Below are positions 50,159-61,670 of a stretch of DNA of 64,000 bases, piece by piece; position 1 is the first letter of the stretch; each line of letters opens with the position of its first letter. Position numbers and translations under genes: made by a program. Origin of the DNA: Batillaria attramentaria. Its lineage: Eukaryota; Mollusca; Gastropoda; Batillariidae. Location: assembly GCA_018292915.2 (NCBI GenBank), contig JACVVK020000326.1, forward strand, positions 504,501 to 568,500. Direction: 5' to 3'. The notes under the pieces are model-generated. The model ran no database searches. It had not been told where the DNA came from and worked only from the letters and a program-made list of their open reading frames with translations.

Positions 50159-50995
50159 GGTGTGGGCTGTTTCAACGAGGCCTGTTTTCCACGCTCGAGG
50201 ACCGCCTGCACGCAGTACGTTGCATAATCTCTCGTAATCCCTTGGCCTGCTCAGGGCAGTCTTGTGTATTGACCTGACTGAGTGGCAACGGCGCTTCACC
50301 GCTGTGCAAAGTCCTGTAGCTCACCGTCTAACGGGTTACGCAGAGGACATAATCAGTCTCTCTCCATCCCGTATATTGCCACTCAACTCGCCGTGGAGCG
50401 CTACCGGCTGGGTAGCTTCCTTTGATTACGTAGGCTGGGTAGCTTCCTTTGATTGAAAAACGCTGTCTGACCATTTCCACGGGTACATGTCGTTTTTCAC
50501 ATACCCGTTTCCAATATCCAACACACTAGCCGATGAACTGACTGGACAGGGGGCTGAACAAAGACATTGCCGCCCGAATGCAGATGTTCTTCTTGTGTAT
50601 TGCTGCTGTAAGTTCAGGGTCTGTGAAACAGGTATGTGAAAAATGACACGTCCTTTGCGGCCAGTTAGCGGCGCCTCAGTTGTCAGTCGCCAGCCCATGC
50701 TTTGTCTGTATTTCGGCTTCTTTGATGATAGCGGCGATACGAGTGACGAGTTGCATGACAGCCCGAGCCGAGACAAATTGACTTGATAGTGTCAAAGTCA
50801 GTTCTGGTAGTTGTGAAATAATATTATTAGGCGTCAGATAATTAGATATGCCTACACCGCCACCGCGTGCACACAGATCCTCATTGACAGTATCACTAAT
50901 TTGACACCACAGTTCAGGTTAACCACAGGCAAAAGAACTTTCTTTCGTGCATGGGTACTATAAATATCTGGTATATAAAGAAGTAGATTGCATTA

Positions 50996-51000
<5 letters not shown>

Positions 51001-51063
<63 letters not shown>

Positions 51064-51090
51064 CAGAGAGAGAGAAAGAGAGAGAGAGAG
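51001..51090. repeat. TG then GA microsatellite
   Basis: TG to 51062 and GA-rich to about 51090. A short CA tract lies at 51160-51187. Confidence 0.96.
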
Positions 51091-51155
51091 TCAGACATTT
51101 TAATTGTTCAGACATATTGTCCATAACACTGGAGTGAGCAAGAAACAGTCAAAAA

Positions 51156-51189
<34 letters not shown>

Positions 51190-51407
51190 TCGCCCCTCAT
51201 GGTCAGTCACATGTGGTTTCACATGCTCGTTAGTAACGGCACTTGCCTCTTGTCGCCTACCACCCTCACTCCAGTTGGAAGTGGTTTGGGCAAGTTGTAA
51301 CGGGACCCATCGGTGTGCCGTTAGCTATTACGTGGCCAATACCCGAACAAGCCAGTGACCGCGGTATTCACAAGAGGGTGCGAACTTCACGTGCTGTCTG
51401 GCTGTCT

Positions 51408-51515
51408 GGCTAGAGTCGACCGCTCGTCTGAGTGTGATACAACGTGCCGTCATGTTGCGCTGGCTAGCCTCGACCGCTCGTCGGAGTGTGATGCAATATG
51501 ACGGCACGTTGCGCG
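51408..51515. repeat. 54-bp tandem duplication
   Basis: Two units start GGCTAG at 51408 and 51462 and share TCGACCGCTCGTC and GAGTGTGAT. Confidence 0.85.
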
Positions 51516-51555
51516 GAACTTGCGCCGTCTCTCGGGGCGGACTGCTGGCCGCGAG

Positions 51556-51594
51556 GTTGCATAATAGTGCTGTTTAGTGCTGTCTAGTGCTGTG
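51556..51594. repeat. AGTGCTGT repeat, arm 2 of a distant inverted pair
   Basis: GTTGCATAATAGTGCTGTTT then AGTGCTGTCTAGTGCTGT, the reverse-complement counterpart of 50111-50158. Confidence 0.65.
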
Positions 51595-51660
51595 ACGAAA
51601 ATTTTTCAGGATGTGATTCTTGCGTGGGCGCTTACGAGTTAAAAAGAACAAACCACTGCA

Positions 51661-51762
51661 CACCAGTAGGAGCCACTTCAAGCCACTATTACGCTAGGCC
51701 CGAGACCGCTGCAGATTGCATAATAGTGGCATGAAGCGGGTCCTGGTGATCTGAAGATTTCA
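51661..51762. mobile_element. Hairpin element copy 2 (uninterrupted)
   Basis: CACCAGTAGGAGCCACTTCA at one end, with the inverted equivalent ending CCTGGTG at 51748. The core CGAGACCGCTGCAGATTGCA matches the reverse of copy 1 at 22058-22390. Shared sequence continues a little beyond the hairpin (GATCTGAAGATTTCA). Confidence 0.75.
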
Positions 51763-51780
51763 GTAATCAGCAGTAATCAG

Positions 51781-52172
51781 TAATGAGTATTGTATAGGCG
51801 CTTTACCCAATTTCATGAATCTGCTCAAAGCGCCGCGAAATGAACCCAACACGCACGCTCACGTGAATCACACGCATTCTCTCGCACACTGGACATAAAC
51901 GCATTACAATCACGTGGTGCGAAGGGTCAGCTCAACTATTTAAATTTCGGAATTTAGAATTGCATTTATTTTCCAAATTTGGTGGGCTGAACATTTCCAA
52001 AGCAGAGGGGGAGGAAGCCGGAGTTCCCGGAGAGAACCCCCCGACAATCGGCCCGAATGTACGGTGCCACATACGAGAAGGAAAAATTCTTTGCCCCGAG
52101 TGGGACTCTTGAACCGCTGACCTCTCGCACTGGTGACAAGTCTCTTAACCACTAGACCACCGACCGCGCTTT
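51781..52172 (-). mobile_element. SINE-B full copy, minus strand
   Basis: The minus strand reads a tRNA-like head (GTGGTCTAGTGGTTAAGAGA; B box region GGTTCAAGAGTCCC), a body with GTTCTCTCCGGGAACTCCGG, the core CACGTGATTGTAATGCG and the 3' end TTGGGTAAAGCGCCTATACA, a tail of the kind shared by many animal SINE/LINE partner pairs. Confidence 0.88.
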
Positions 52173-52239
52173 TTGCATGAACTTTCAAGGGCTAAGCTTT
52201 CTTGAAGAGTGCCTCTCCCGATTTTTTTTTTCTTTTTTT

Positions 52240-52683
52240 TTTTTTTTCGTCTTTACAATTAAAAGATAACGTTTCTTTTCGTGAAGTCTTCCAAAACGTG
52301 AAAAGTCCTTGCACCAACCCACCTTCTTCTTATTCTTTTCCCTCTTCTTCTTCTTTGCAATTGAAAGAGAACGTTTCTTTTCTGAAGTCTTCCAAAACGT
52401 GACAAGTCCTTGCACCAACCCACCTTCTTATTTTTTTCCTTCTTCTTCGTCTTTCCAATTGAAAGAGAACGTTTCTTTTCTGAAGTCTTTCAAAACGTGA
52501 CAAGTCCTTGCACCAACCCACCTTCTTATTTTTTTCCTTCTTCTTCGTCTTTCCAATTGAAAGAGAACGTTTCTTTTCTGAAGTCTTTCAAAACGTGACA
52601 AGTCCCTGCACCAACCCACCTTTTCGTATTTTTTTCCTTCTTCTTCGTCTTTCCAATTGAAAGAGAACGTTTCTTTTCTGAAG
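52240..52683. repeat. About 100-bp minisatellite, four to five units
   Basis: Units contain GAACGTTTCTTTTCTGAAGT, AAAACGTGACAAGTCC and GCACCAACCCACCTT, spaced about 98-103 bp. Confidence 0.95.
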
Positions 52684-53010
52684 AAGCAGTCAGTCATGAA
52701 TGAGTTTGTGATGTGCTCGATTACAGACGTCAATTCCTTCACACACGAACAGCGCCGATTTTGGCACCCAACATTACTCATGACACGTTAATGTCAGCTG
52801 TCGTGTAAAAAAGGACAGACCAATTACCTGTGTGCATGTTCTCCATTTATCACGTGCATGTCGTAATTTAACTCGTCTTTATCAAAGGATGCATTTAAAT
52901 TTTTCTTCTTCTGTCCTCTGAATGAGAATGCACTTCATTTTCAAAAATGTCAAACTCACAAAAGAACACTGGGTCTGGCTTGACACACACTTATTCGCTT
53001 CATTTTCACA

Positions 53011-53195
53011 GGGGAGCCGGGGTGGCCGAATGGTAGAGCGTTGGACTTCTAATGCTCGGGTCGTGAGTTCGTATCCCGGCTGGGGCCAACTATTTGTGCT
53101 GGCTTTTTCATCGTGGCCCGTGGCCCCGTCTTTGATATCACCCGTATGTGGTGGAAAAGGGACGTTAAACTCCCAAACACCCACCCACCGCACCC
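53011..53195 (+). mobile_element. SINE-A copy with 14-bp target-site duplication
   Basis: One of the best-preserved copies, with B box GTGAGTTCGTATCCCGGC. GCTTCATTTTCACA stands at 52997-53010 and 53196-53209. Confidence 0.95.
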
Positions 53196-53349
53196 GCTTC
53201 ATTTTCACAAGCTTCATCCGCAAACATTTCAAACACTGACACCCACATTCCAATTTTTTTCATTATCATCATTTGTTTCCGTTTTGAAATGAGAAACACA
53301 GAAACAGTAGTTTCATTTATTAAACGGCATACGATTTAGAATCATTAAC

Positions 53350-53350
<1 letters not shown>

Positions 53351-53422
<72 letters not shown>
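53351..53422. repeat. TG microsatellite
   Basis: Uninterrupted TG repeat of about 72 bp. Confidence 0.97.
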
Positions 53423-53426
<4 letters not shown>

Positions 53427-54052
53427 CGGGCGCGCTAGAAATGCCTAATAGAAACAAATGGAATTCAGAAACAATTAAACCTCAAATTTTAGAATTTAGG
53501 TTCCAATTCATAACTTTGAGAAGCAAACCAAAAGCTGGCTTTCAATATGTTTCATTCTACTCCCCGCTGAATGAAAATTCACAGAGAAAAAAACATCATG
53601 ATAAAAATTTTAAAAAACTGCAACTAATACACACACAAAAGCGACACAAAAGGGACAGAAACCACTTAACTTTGACAAAGGACGGCACAGGTCGACGTTT
53701 CGGCTTACGCCTTCTTCAGGACATAAACAAATGGGACATAACTTCAACAAACAAACAAAAGGTAACTCTGCGGACGTACTGACATAGACGGCGCAGGAAA
53801 AAAAAAAAAAAAAAAAAAAAACGGTGGGCGAGAAAAGGACCAGAAAAAATAGTAAAAATATCACAACACCCATCCTTTGGTGACAAAAGACCATGGACTG
53901 TGTGAAAAAAAAAATGTTGGGCAGAAAAGAACAAAAAAGAATAGTAAAAATTAGCAATCACAACACCCATCCTTTGGTGACACAGGACCATGGATTGTGT
54001 GTGAAAAAAGTTCAGAGGGTTATGTTACGGATTTTCGTTCAAACCACCCGGG

Positions 54053-54271
54053 GCGTAGCCTGGCAACACGCTTTGCTGAACATATCGCCGACACCAGACA
54101 CAACAGAATAAAACCCGTTGCCGTGCATTTCAATTCTGATGGCCACTACATCTTAAATATGACAGTAACTGGCCTGTGGCTTATGCACGGCGACGCCACA
54201 GACAGACGCGACATGGAGTCGCACATTATTCAGCGCCTGGGAAGCCAGGCCCCGGGTGGTTTGAACGAAAA
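54053..54271 (+). pseudogene. GIY-YIG endonuclease fragment of PLE copy 2
   Basis: Reads LATRFAEHIADTRHNRIKPV, then MTVTGLWLMHGDATDRRDME and SHIIQRLGSQAPGGLNEK. It matches the domain in copy 1 residue for residue over most of its length, but lacks the GIY/YIG start, so it cannot be active. The frame is open. Confidence 0.85.
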
Positions 54272-54445
54272 GTCCATGGTCTTTTGTCACCAAAGGATGG
54301 GTGTTGTGATATTTTTACTATTTTTTCTGGTCCTTTTCTCGCCCACCGTTTTTTGTTTTTTTTTTCCCCCGCGCCGTGTATGTCAGTACGTCCGCAGAGT
54401 TACCTTTTGTTTGTTTGTTGAAGTTATGTCCCATTTGTTTATGTC

Positions 54446-54471
54446 CTGAAGAAGGCGTAAGCCGAAACGTC
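54446..54471 (+). ncRNA. Hammerhead-like core motif, PLE copy 2 (candidate)
   Basis: CTGAAGA, a GGC/GCC stem with GTAA loop, then GAAACG; downstream CGTC could close a short stem III. The inverted counterpart is at 53695-53720. Between copies the loop changes (GTAA or GAAA, both GNRA) and position 7 varies while the rest is kept. No convincing stem I was found. Confidence 0.25.
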
Positions 54472-54590
54472 GACCTGTGCCGTCCTTTGTCAAAGTTAAG
54501 TGGTTTCTGTCCCTTTTGTGTCGCTTTTATTTGCTTAACTTGGAACTTGCTTAACCACTTCGCAGTCATTACCGTTTCCGTTTCTATTTA

Positions 54591-54591
<1 letters not shown>

Positions 54592-54684
<93 letters not shown>
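54592..54684. repeat. CA microsatellite
   Basis: Uninterrupted CA repeat of about 93 bp. Confidence 0.97.
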
Positions 54685-54687
<3 letters not shown>

Positions 54688-55302
54688 TCCTCCTCCTTCA
54701 CAAATTTGCACAGCAAACAACAGAATGTTGGCCGACGTTAGCGTGTCAAATTCTCAAAAAAAAAAGATGCACCACTTCCAACAGCCCCTTCTATTTACAG
54801 CATTCGCCATATGTCTGTGTGAATGGCACCCACAAAAGCACGTGCAGCGTTACACACAGAAAGTGCTTGTACGCGGGAAATACCAGCTCAGCCCTCGGGC
54901 AAATAACTTGACGAGGAGAGTGAAAATAAAGCCAGAACTGCCGACAAAAATACCGAGCGTCTTTTGTTTTAGTTTCTTGTTGTTCCTGTTGGCATTTCGC
55001 CACGGGTTACCGGACAAACTAAGCAGCAACATCAGCATAGCGTACATCCTTGTTCCTCAGAGACATATTACAGAGAGAGAGAGAGAGAGAGAGAGGCAGA
55101 CAGGCAGACAGATTGAGAGACAGACAGACAGGGTATGAGAGACAGTGAATCAACAAAATTTTATTTAACAACGGTTGAGGTAGTTACCATGAACCAGTCA
55201 AATTTTCATGCCTACCGTTGAGACAGACAGACAGACAGACAGAGCACATCCTGTGTAAAAAGAAACAAACAAACGCCTTGCAATTTAAATCAGCCATTCA
55301 GA
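54685..55302. other. Intergenic, no gene recognised
   Basis: GA and CAGA repeats at about 55075-55135. No coding match was seen. Confidence 0.45.
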
Positions 55303-55690
55303 CAGGGGATTTGGTCCAGTGGTTAAGGCATCAAACTTCGGATCCTGAGCTGCCTGGTTCGAGTCCCCGGTGGGCAGGAATATGGTGGGATTTTTCCTTG
55401 CCATATCGAGTCAAATCCATGTGCAGACTCGTTTACGGTGCCTGTCTCGCCTGCGTGTACACACGCACGCACATACATCAAGTGTGCACGCAAAAAATCC
55501 CACGTTCACCTTTCGAAGAAGAGTAGGCTGTGGCCGGTGTCGTGGTACACAGAAATACTGTCACACGCACCAGAGTGAATAGGGTGGAGGTTTGCACATA
55601 AAGTTGCGCTTAGCGGCAGCAGGCTTTCACTGCTTCGTTCTCCCGCCCTGCGGCGCCGTGAGCATTTCAACAGAGATGGATATGTGCGCC
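55303..55690 (+). mobile_element. SINE-E, tRNA-headed (single copy in window)
   Basis: A box in TGGTCCAGTGGTTAAGGCAT, B box GGTTCGAGTCCCC, then about 300 bp of body (TTTTTCCTTGCCATATCGAG, GTTCTCCCGCCCTGCGGCGC). The 3' limit is uncertain. The head looks like a tRNA but the fold is not closed by a proper acceptor stem. Confidence 0.6.
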
Positions 55691-57341
55691 GAGGAGAAGT
55701 CTACCATACTAAACCAGACCATACCATACCATATGCACAGCCTGCATTATTTTCATACCGAAGATTGTTAATGTGAAATGGATTATTACATTTTGACATT
55801 TGTTTAATCAATATAATGCTTATCTTCTCTGGATCTGGCTGGTACAGATGTCTAAACTTAAACCCCGATAATCTCCCCGGCCTCACCCTTCCCTACTATA
55901 TGTTCCGTTCTATATCACTGACCTAGATTCGAATACAGCGATACGGGGGGAAAAAAGCCTGTTTCCGTAATATCTGCGAGACAAGGAATGATGCGAATAT
56001 AGTCCGGGGAATCTGGGGATCAGACAACAGACAAAGAGGACGTACACCAGAAATCGAGAGGTCAGACGGTACAACTTCCATTAAGGTTGGCACTGACGGC
56101 TGTAGATTTCTGCTTCAGTTTTGCAGGTTTTTTGTTTTTTTTTCTCTCTCTCTCTCAGATTTTTTTTTTAACGAGGTGTAGGTCATTGTTGATACATTTT
56201 CTGTATAATTCTGTGTTATATTTGAAAATTATTTGTGTATGTGTTAGATTCAAAGTTCTCAGCACAGAAAACAAATGATGATAGGAAAGAGAGGTGGGGG
56301 TGGAAGGGGGAGGGGGTGGGGTTGGGGGGTGGGAGACTAAAGGAAAATGAGGGGAGGCAAGACTGGAGAAGCCCCCACCTATCACGCAGTATGTCCCTCA
56401 CAGCTCCATCGTGTAATGGAAATTTGATTTGATTCCCCTGGAAACGAAACGAAAGACAAAAAAGTAACATGCTGTATCAAGAATAAAAAGCGTCTATTAA
56501 AAAAAACCCCAAAAAACACTAGGTCTCGATTGTTACCGATGAGTCTCTGATCCATTCGCCCCCCCCCCCCTCGCACTCCCCATACCCCTCTCATCCTCCG
56601 AGCTGAATGATAGATCAAAGACGGGTCAGTATCACAGGAGACATAAATTTGTGAAACATTTTTTTTATACTTGATATTATTTATATATATATCTATATAT
56701 ATATACGGCCAATGCAGTGCATACATACCGTATCGTTATTTTCAGCTGTACCAATGCATAAAATCAGTCAGCGCTGACTTCCTCCAGTGAAGGGTCGGGC
56801 AGAATCCGTTCTGATATGTCATTGGCTGCAGGGCATGACTATAAGTGGGTCACGGGGTTTCTGGATGCTGTGGGTCTGGTTTCAGAAGCTCTTTGCTATT
56901 GCTCTTACTTCATCGTGCGCACTTGACCGCAAGCACCCACTCGGTGAAACCCAAATGTCATCAAAGGAATATTTGAGATTTCCATCTCTCCCCTTTGACC
57001 TTCAGCTCCTGGGGTTTTCAGGCGCCCATGCATGTTCGATATGTATCAGTGCGCATTTCGTGCCAACACCGATATTCATCCTTCAGCTCAGTTTCTCGGC
57101 ACAATAAACAAGAGCCGGTCTACACTTGTACCTTGTGGACTAGAGGGAAGACCCCTGACAATTTCAGCAAACAAACACTGGGTAGCACACGTCCATGGCT
57201 GAACCTAGACCTGCCTTGCGGACTGGTCGACACACGTCAGCAAACAAACATTACTAAATACCTCCGAGTGTTGATTCCAAAACTACCACCTCCAACCGAC
57301 CAGCACCCCCCTCTAGTCAGTCTTTGTTCCTGCTCACGGCG

Positions 57342-57343
<2 letters not shown>
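55691..57343. other. Intergenic, no gene recognised
   Basis: AT-dinucleotide stretch near 56680-56705 and G-rich or C-rich runs. Nothing coding was recognised. Confidence 0.45.

Positions 57344-57428
<85 letters not shown>
57344..57428. repeat. TG microsatellite
   Basis: About 84 bp, preceded by CTCACGGCGTTCTG. The inverse of that motif follows a CA tract at 57553-57585. Confidence 0.97.
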
Positions 57429-57429
<1 letters not shown>

Positions 57430-57729
57430 AATTCAATTTCATTTATTATCCCAATTTGGGCAATTTGTTATTAAACAGCGGCACTAAGCACACATCACAT
57501 ACATCAACGACTAAATACATATAAAATGCCCCCCCCCCCCATACCCCCCCCCCCACACACACACACACAGAACGCCGTGAGCCAACGAATACGGGCCAAC
57601 GAAAAACAAAACAAACAAACAAACACCAAGTCACTAAGTCATCAGCACATCACATACCTTTAGAACTAAATACATAGGAAACTGCATGTAGATAAATAAT
57701 TTAAATATGAGGTTAGCGACCTTAACGGC

Positions 57730-57730
<1 letters not shown>

Positions 57731-57806
<76 letters not shown>
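57731..57806. repeat. AT then GT microsatellite
   Basis: AT 57731-57744, GT to 57806. Confidence 0.96.
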
Positions 57807-57810
<4 letters not shown>

Positions 57811-58160
57811 CGTATTTTTTTTTTTTAACGGATTTTTTTTTTCTGTGAACAGGAGTTCACCGTGCAAGGGGTACACTAATAAAGATTTGGATTCGAATGA
57901 ATTTTCTCCCACTTCTTCCATATCATATGTTCTAAGTTTAAATCAGATCCTCTGTTAATGATCATGAACATGCTGAACTCGAGAAACGTGGTCGGAACAC
58001 TGGAACTACAGAGACAAGGGGCGCATGTATCAACCGTGAGGTTACGGGATTACTAATGGGCGTGGTATTTATGCAAATTAAAATTATCCTTTTGCAAACG
58101 TATGAAGAAAGATAAAACCTCTATCACGGCCCGGAAGCCAGCTCACAAAGAGACTACAGG

Positions 58161-58328
58161 GTGGGTGGGTGTTTGGGGGTTTAACGTCCTTTTCCACCAC
58201 ATAGGGTGATATCAAAGACGGGGCAACGATGAAAAAGCCAGCACAAATATTTGGCCCCAGCCGGGATCGAACTCACGACCCGAGCATTAGAAGTCCAACG
58301 CTCTACCATTCGACCACCCCGGCTCCCC
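58161..58328 (-). mobile_element. SINE-A copy with 11-bp target-site duplication
   Basis: Reverse SINE-A. GAGACTACAGG at 58150-58160 and 58329-58339. Confidence 0.94.
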
Positions 58329-58339
58329 GAGACTACAGG

Positions 58340-59085
58340 AAAAAGATTCAAAATCTAGAATGCAAAACATGCGGGGCTGAAAGCCGGACGGATTTTCCGT
58401 CCTATGAAAAGTACAAACGTCCAGCTGTTTTCAAAGTCGTCTTCATCCCGTCTCGGAGTCTTGACTCATACGTCTTGTCACTGGGAAGCTGTCTTGACAG
58501 ACGTGATGAGAAGGTTCCAAGAGGGAAACCTAACACTGCAAGCACAGGATCTTACAGCCTGTAGTGGGAGTGTTGGGGGGGGGGGGGGGAGGGAGCTGCT
58601 AGAAGAAGGTATAAACTAGAAAGAGGAGGAAAGACGATGGATGTGTTCCTTGCTGTCTGACGTGTCGCTCCGGACGGAAGGGAGGAGGCGAAAATTGGGT
58701 TATCTTGTCGGCCATCGATAGGGGATTGATCTCTGACCGCCCGGGAATGCCCGGCCGTGGGGAAGAGAGGGGTGTGTGGGAGGTATTGCCATGATTGGGG
58801 CTTCTGTGTTTGTGGTCTCCTGGGGGGAGTAAAACACTGACAGACTGAACGATCTCCGGAGTTCTGTCAGCATCGCCTGTCATCGTGCAGCAGTGTTGCG
58901 GCTCTCCCTTCAGAATGGGAGGCGCCTCTCGCTGCTTGATTCATACTCATAGTCATGGTGATGCGTGATGCAGGAGAAGGTGTATGATTCAAGTCAGTTG
59001 GGAAACATTTCAGCGTCTGAGGGGAGAGGGCGGGGGTGGCTTTTTCCTTGCTGTTTCACGTCATTTCCTGGACGGCTAAAAAGTT
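58340..59085. other. Intergenic, no gene recognised
   Basis: G-run near 58575-58590. No coding or repeat-family match was seen. Confidence 0.45.
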
Positions 59086-59227
59086 GTTGTTGTTGTTGTT
59101 GCTGTTGTTGTTGTTGTAGGTATTGCTGCTTCTGTTGGTGTTGCTACCACGTAAGTATGATAAATACGGGCCAACGAAAAACAAAACAAACAACAAACAA
59201 ACACCAACAACAACCAGCAACACACAC

Positions 59228-59372
59228 AGATTTCGGGCTTCAATGCTGTGTTCGTGAGTCCGAATCCTGGCTGTGGTCCAACAGGGTTTTACTACATTGT
59301 CCTCCTCGTTGACTCACTTTTAATGTTTCCTCTGGCATGATGGCAAAGGACGTTTCTAAAACAAACAACCCA
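59228..59372 (+). mobile_element. SINE-A, old degenerate copy
   Basis: Diverged head (TCAATGCTGTGTTCGTGAGT), CCGAATCCTGGCTG, body and AAAGGACGTTTCTAAAAC end. Preceded by a TTG repeat at about 59086-59118. Confidence 0.6.
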
Positions 59373-59507
59373 ACACACTACTCTCTGTCGTTGCCAGGCA
59401 GACTTTCTTACGTAAAATTGTCACGGTCTAATAGTAATACACATATAATGCTGACGCCATCGTCATCTATCTCTAGCGTTTGGGGTGAACATTCAGCGCA
59501 CGACACA

Positions 59508-59898
59508 GTTACCGGGGCGGCCGATGGTCTTGTGGTTAAGAGACTTGTCACCAATGCGAGAGGTCGGGGGTTGGAGTCCCACTCGGAGCAAAGAAATTTT
59601 CCTTCCCGTATGTGGCACCGTTCATTCGGGCCGATCGTCGGGGGTTCTCTCCGGGTACTCCGGCTCCCCCCCCCCCCCCCCTCTGCTTTGGAAATGTTCA
59701 GCCCACCAAATTTGAAAAAAAATGCAATTCTAAATTCCGAAATTTAAGTAACTGAGCTGACCCTTTGTACCACGTGATTGTAATGTGTTAATGTCCAGTG
59801 TGTGAGAGAATGCGTGTGATTCACGTGAGCGTGCGTGTTGGGTTCATTTCGCGGCGCTTTGAGCCGATTCATGAAATTGGGTAAAGCGCCTATACAAT

Positions 59899-59930
<32 letters not shown>

Positions 59931-59933
59931 CTT
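59508..59933 (+). mobile_element. SINE-B full copy, plus strand
   Basis: Head with GGTCTTGTGGTTAAGAGACT and B box GGGGTTGGAGTCCC. Body GGCACCGTTCATTCGGGCCG and GGGGTTCTCTCCGGGTACTC, core CACGTGATTGTAATG, 3' end TTGGGTAAAGCGCCTATACA, then an ATT-repeat tail. Confidence 0.9.
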
Positions 59934-59965
59934 TGAAGACAAAGGTATTACACCCGCATGTGAGC

Positions 59966-60006
59966 GGTTGGGTGTTTGGGAGTGTAACGTCCTATTCCAC
60001 CACGTA
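59966..60006 (-). mobile_element. SINE-A 3' end fragment, minus strand
   Basis: Only GTTGGGTGTTTGGGAGTGTA and CGTCCTATTCCACCACGT remain. Confidence 0.6.
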
Positions 60007-60485
60007 AACTACCCCGCATGTACACGATCGATTAGCAACTAAGTTCTAACAGTAGGATCAGTGCCCGTTTACGATTACTTTTATGAACACGATCGAATAG
60101 CAATCTTGTCCTAAACGCAGAGGCAATTGTCGTTTTATGTCAGTTTTGCAGGTTAAGACAAGACCATTAACCAGCGTACTGAACAAGAAAGGACTTTCCG
60201 GCAGTTTTATGTGATTTCCTTCCGGTCATTACGCAGTAGTCGATTTGTAAGTGCCGACAAAGTTAGCCTAGAATCGGTGGGCAAGACAACAATGTGGAAT
60301 ATGTAACAGCAGGTGTAGTGGTGAAGGCGTTGACCTGTCAAGTCGATGGCCTGGGTTCCATCCCCTAGTGTTGGTTAGCATGGGTGGGTATTTCCCAGAA
60401 AATTCAAATATACTTGCACATATCTTGTATATCTTGCATTCATTGACACGGCAAGCGCACAGGATAAGGTTTATCGCATGTTTCT

Positions 60486-60488
<3 letters not shown>

Positions 60489-60573
<85 letters not shown>
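60489..60573. repeat. TG microsatellite
   Basis: About 85 bp, preceded by a tRNA-like fragment near 60317-60370 (GTTGACCTGTCAAGTC and GGGTTCCATCCCC). Confidence 0.97.
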
Positions 60574-60575
<2 letters not shown>

Positions 60576-60814
60576 AAGTTATAGCCGATTAAATATCAAG
60601 ATCAAAGGTCTTCCTCTAGGTCAGTTAAAAATAGCATTTTCAGCTTGCATCATGGCTTCACAAGCACACAAAGTGATTATGACTTGAGAGAATGCATGGA
60701 ACACTCCACATGTTTTGCTGTTTTGAGCATGTGCATGGTATTCATGTTTATTTAAAACTAATTTCAAGAAACCATTATTATTTCCATTGCAAGGTAGTCC
60801 CAAAGGTAGTCGGG

Positions 60815-61130
60815 ATGAGCGGTAGTTTAATAGGTAGCGCGACGAACTTTGCAGGTGCGATCCTGAACGGCCGTCACCAATGTCATGGCGATGAAGTGTG
60901 GGTTCGAGCCCAGGTCGAGCTTGTGATATGTGATACCGTTGTTTTTTTTTTTCCTGTCTACCGGGCTGCTCATCGGGTGTTTCTCTCCGGGATATCCGGC
61001 TTTCCTCCCCCTTCAAAATTGAAAAAAAGGTTAGGTAGAGAGGGTAGCGCTGCACCGTGGCGACGCGCTTCCCTCGGGGGCAGGCAGCCCGAATTTCCCG
61101 ATAGGGACAAGAAAGTAGTAAAAAAAAAAA
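60815..61130 (+). mobile_element. SINE-C longest copy
   Basis: tRNA-like head (TTTAATAGGTAGCGCGACGA; B box GTGGGTTCGAGCCC), body GGTGTTTCTCTCCGGGATAT, CACCGTGGCGACGCGCTTCC, end GCCCGAATTTCCCGATAGGG and an A-run tail. Confidence 0.8.
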
Positions 61131-61254
61131 ATGATATAGTTTTCAGCTTTTGAAAGAGCGGAGAATTAGGCAAAACAGCCGTGGTTAGAATGAACGAAAA
61201 CAGAAACAGTATTTCTTGTATCCTGTTTGTGGCTCTGCTTTGTTTGTTAGTTAT

Positions 61255-61588
61255 TGCTAGTTTCCTTCTCGTATGTGGCACCGTTCATTCGGGCCGATCG
61301 TCGGGGGTTCTCTCCGGGTACTCCGGCTTCCTCCCCCTCTGCTTTGGAAATGTTCAGCCCACCAAGTTTGAAAAATAAATGCATATCTAAATTCCGAAAT
61401 TTAAATAGCTGAGCTGACCCTTCGCACCACGTGATTGTAATACGTTTATGTCCTGTGTGTGTGAGAGAATGCGTGTGATTCACGTGAGCGTGCGTGTTGG
61501 GTTTAGCTCGCGGCGCTTTGAGCCAAAATATTTGGGATAAAGCGCCTATATTAATGCGATTATTATTATTATTATTATTATTATTAGT
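61255..61588 (+). mobile_element. SINE-B, 5'-truncated
   Basis: Begins inside the body (TATGTGGCACCGTTCATTCG) and ends AAAGCGCCTATAT plus an ATT-repeat tail. Confidence 0.87.
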
Positions 61589-61670
61589 TTTGTTCACTTT
61601 TGTTTATCATGGAATTACTTTACCTTCATGTTTACCACACCTTTTCCGCTTGTGCTTGATCTTATATAAG

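Larger units (their letters stand above)
53637..54535 (+). mobile_element. Penelope-like retroelement copy 2, palindromic insertion
   Basis: Right arm (54245-54535, +) is the PLE 3' end. Left arm (53637-54052) is the same 3' end in reverse, with two array units. Between them is a short GIY-YIG fragment. The terminal motif GACGTTTCGGCTTACGCCTT and its complement occur at the two outer ends. The left arm joins the coding part at about 54052, right after CCACCCGGGG. This fits a 5'-truncated PLE with an inverted partial copy. Confidence 0.82.

Noticed and set aside
52202..52781. Repeated ORFs with RERFFSEVFQNV-type units
   Set aside because: Translation of a non-multiple-of-three minisatellite; the frame is not kept along the array.
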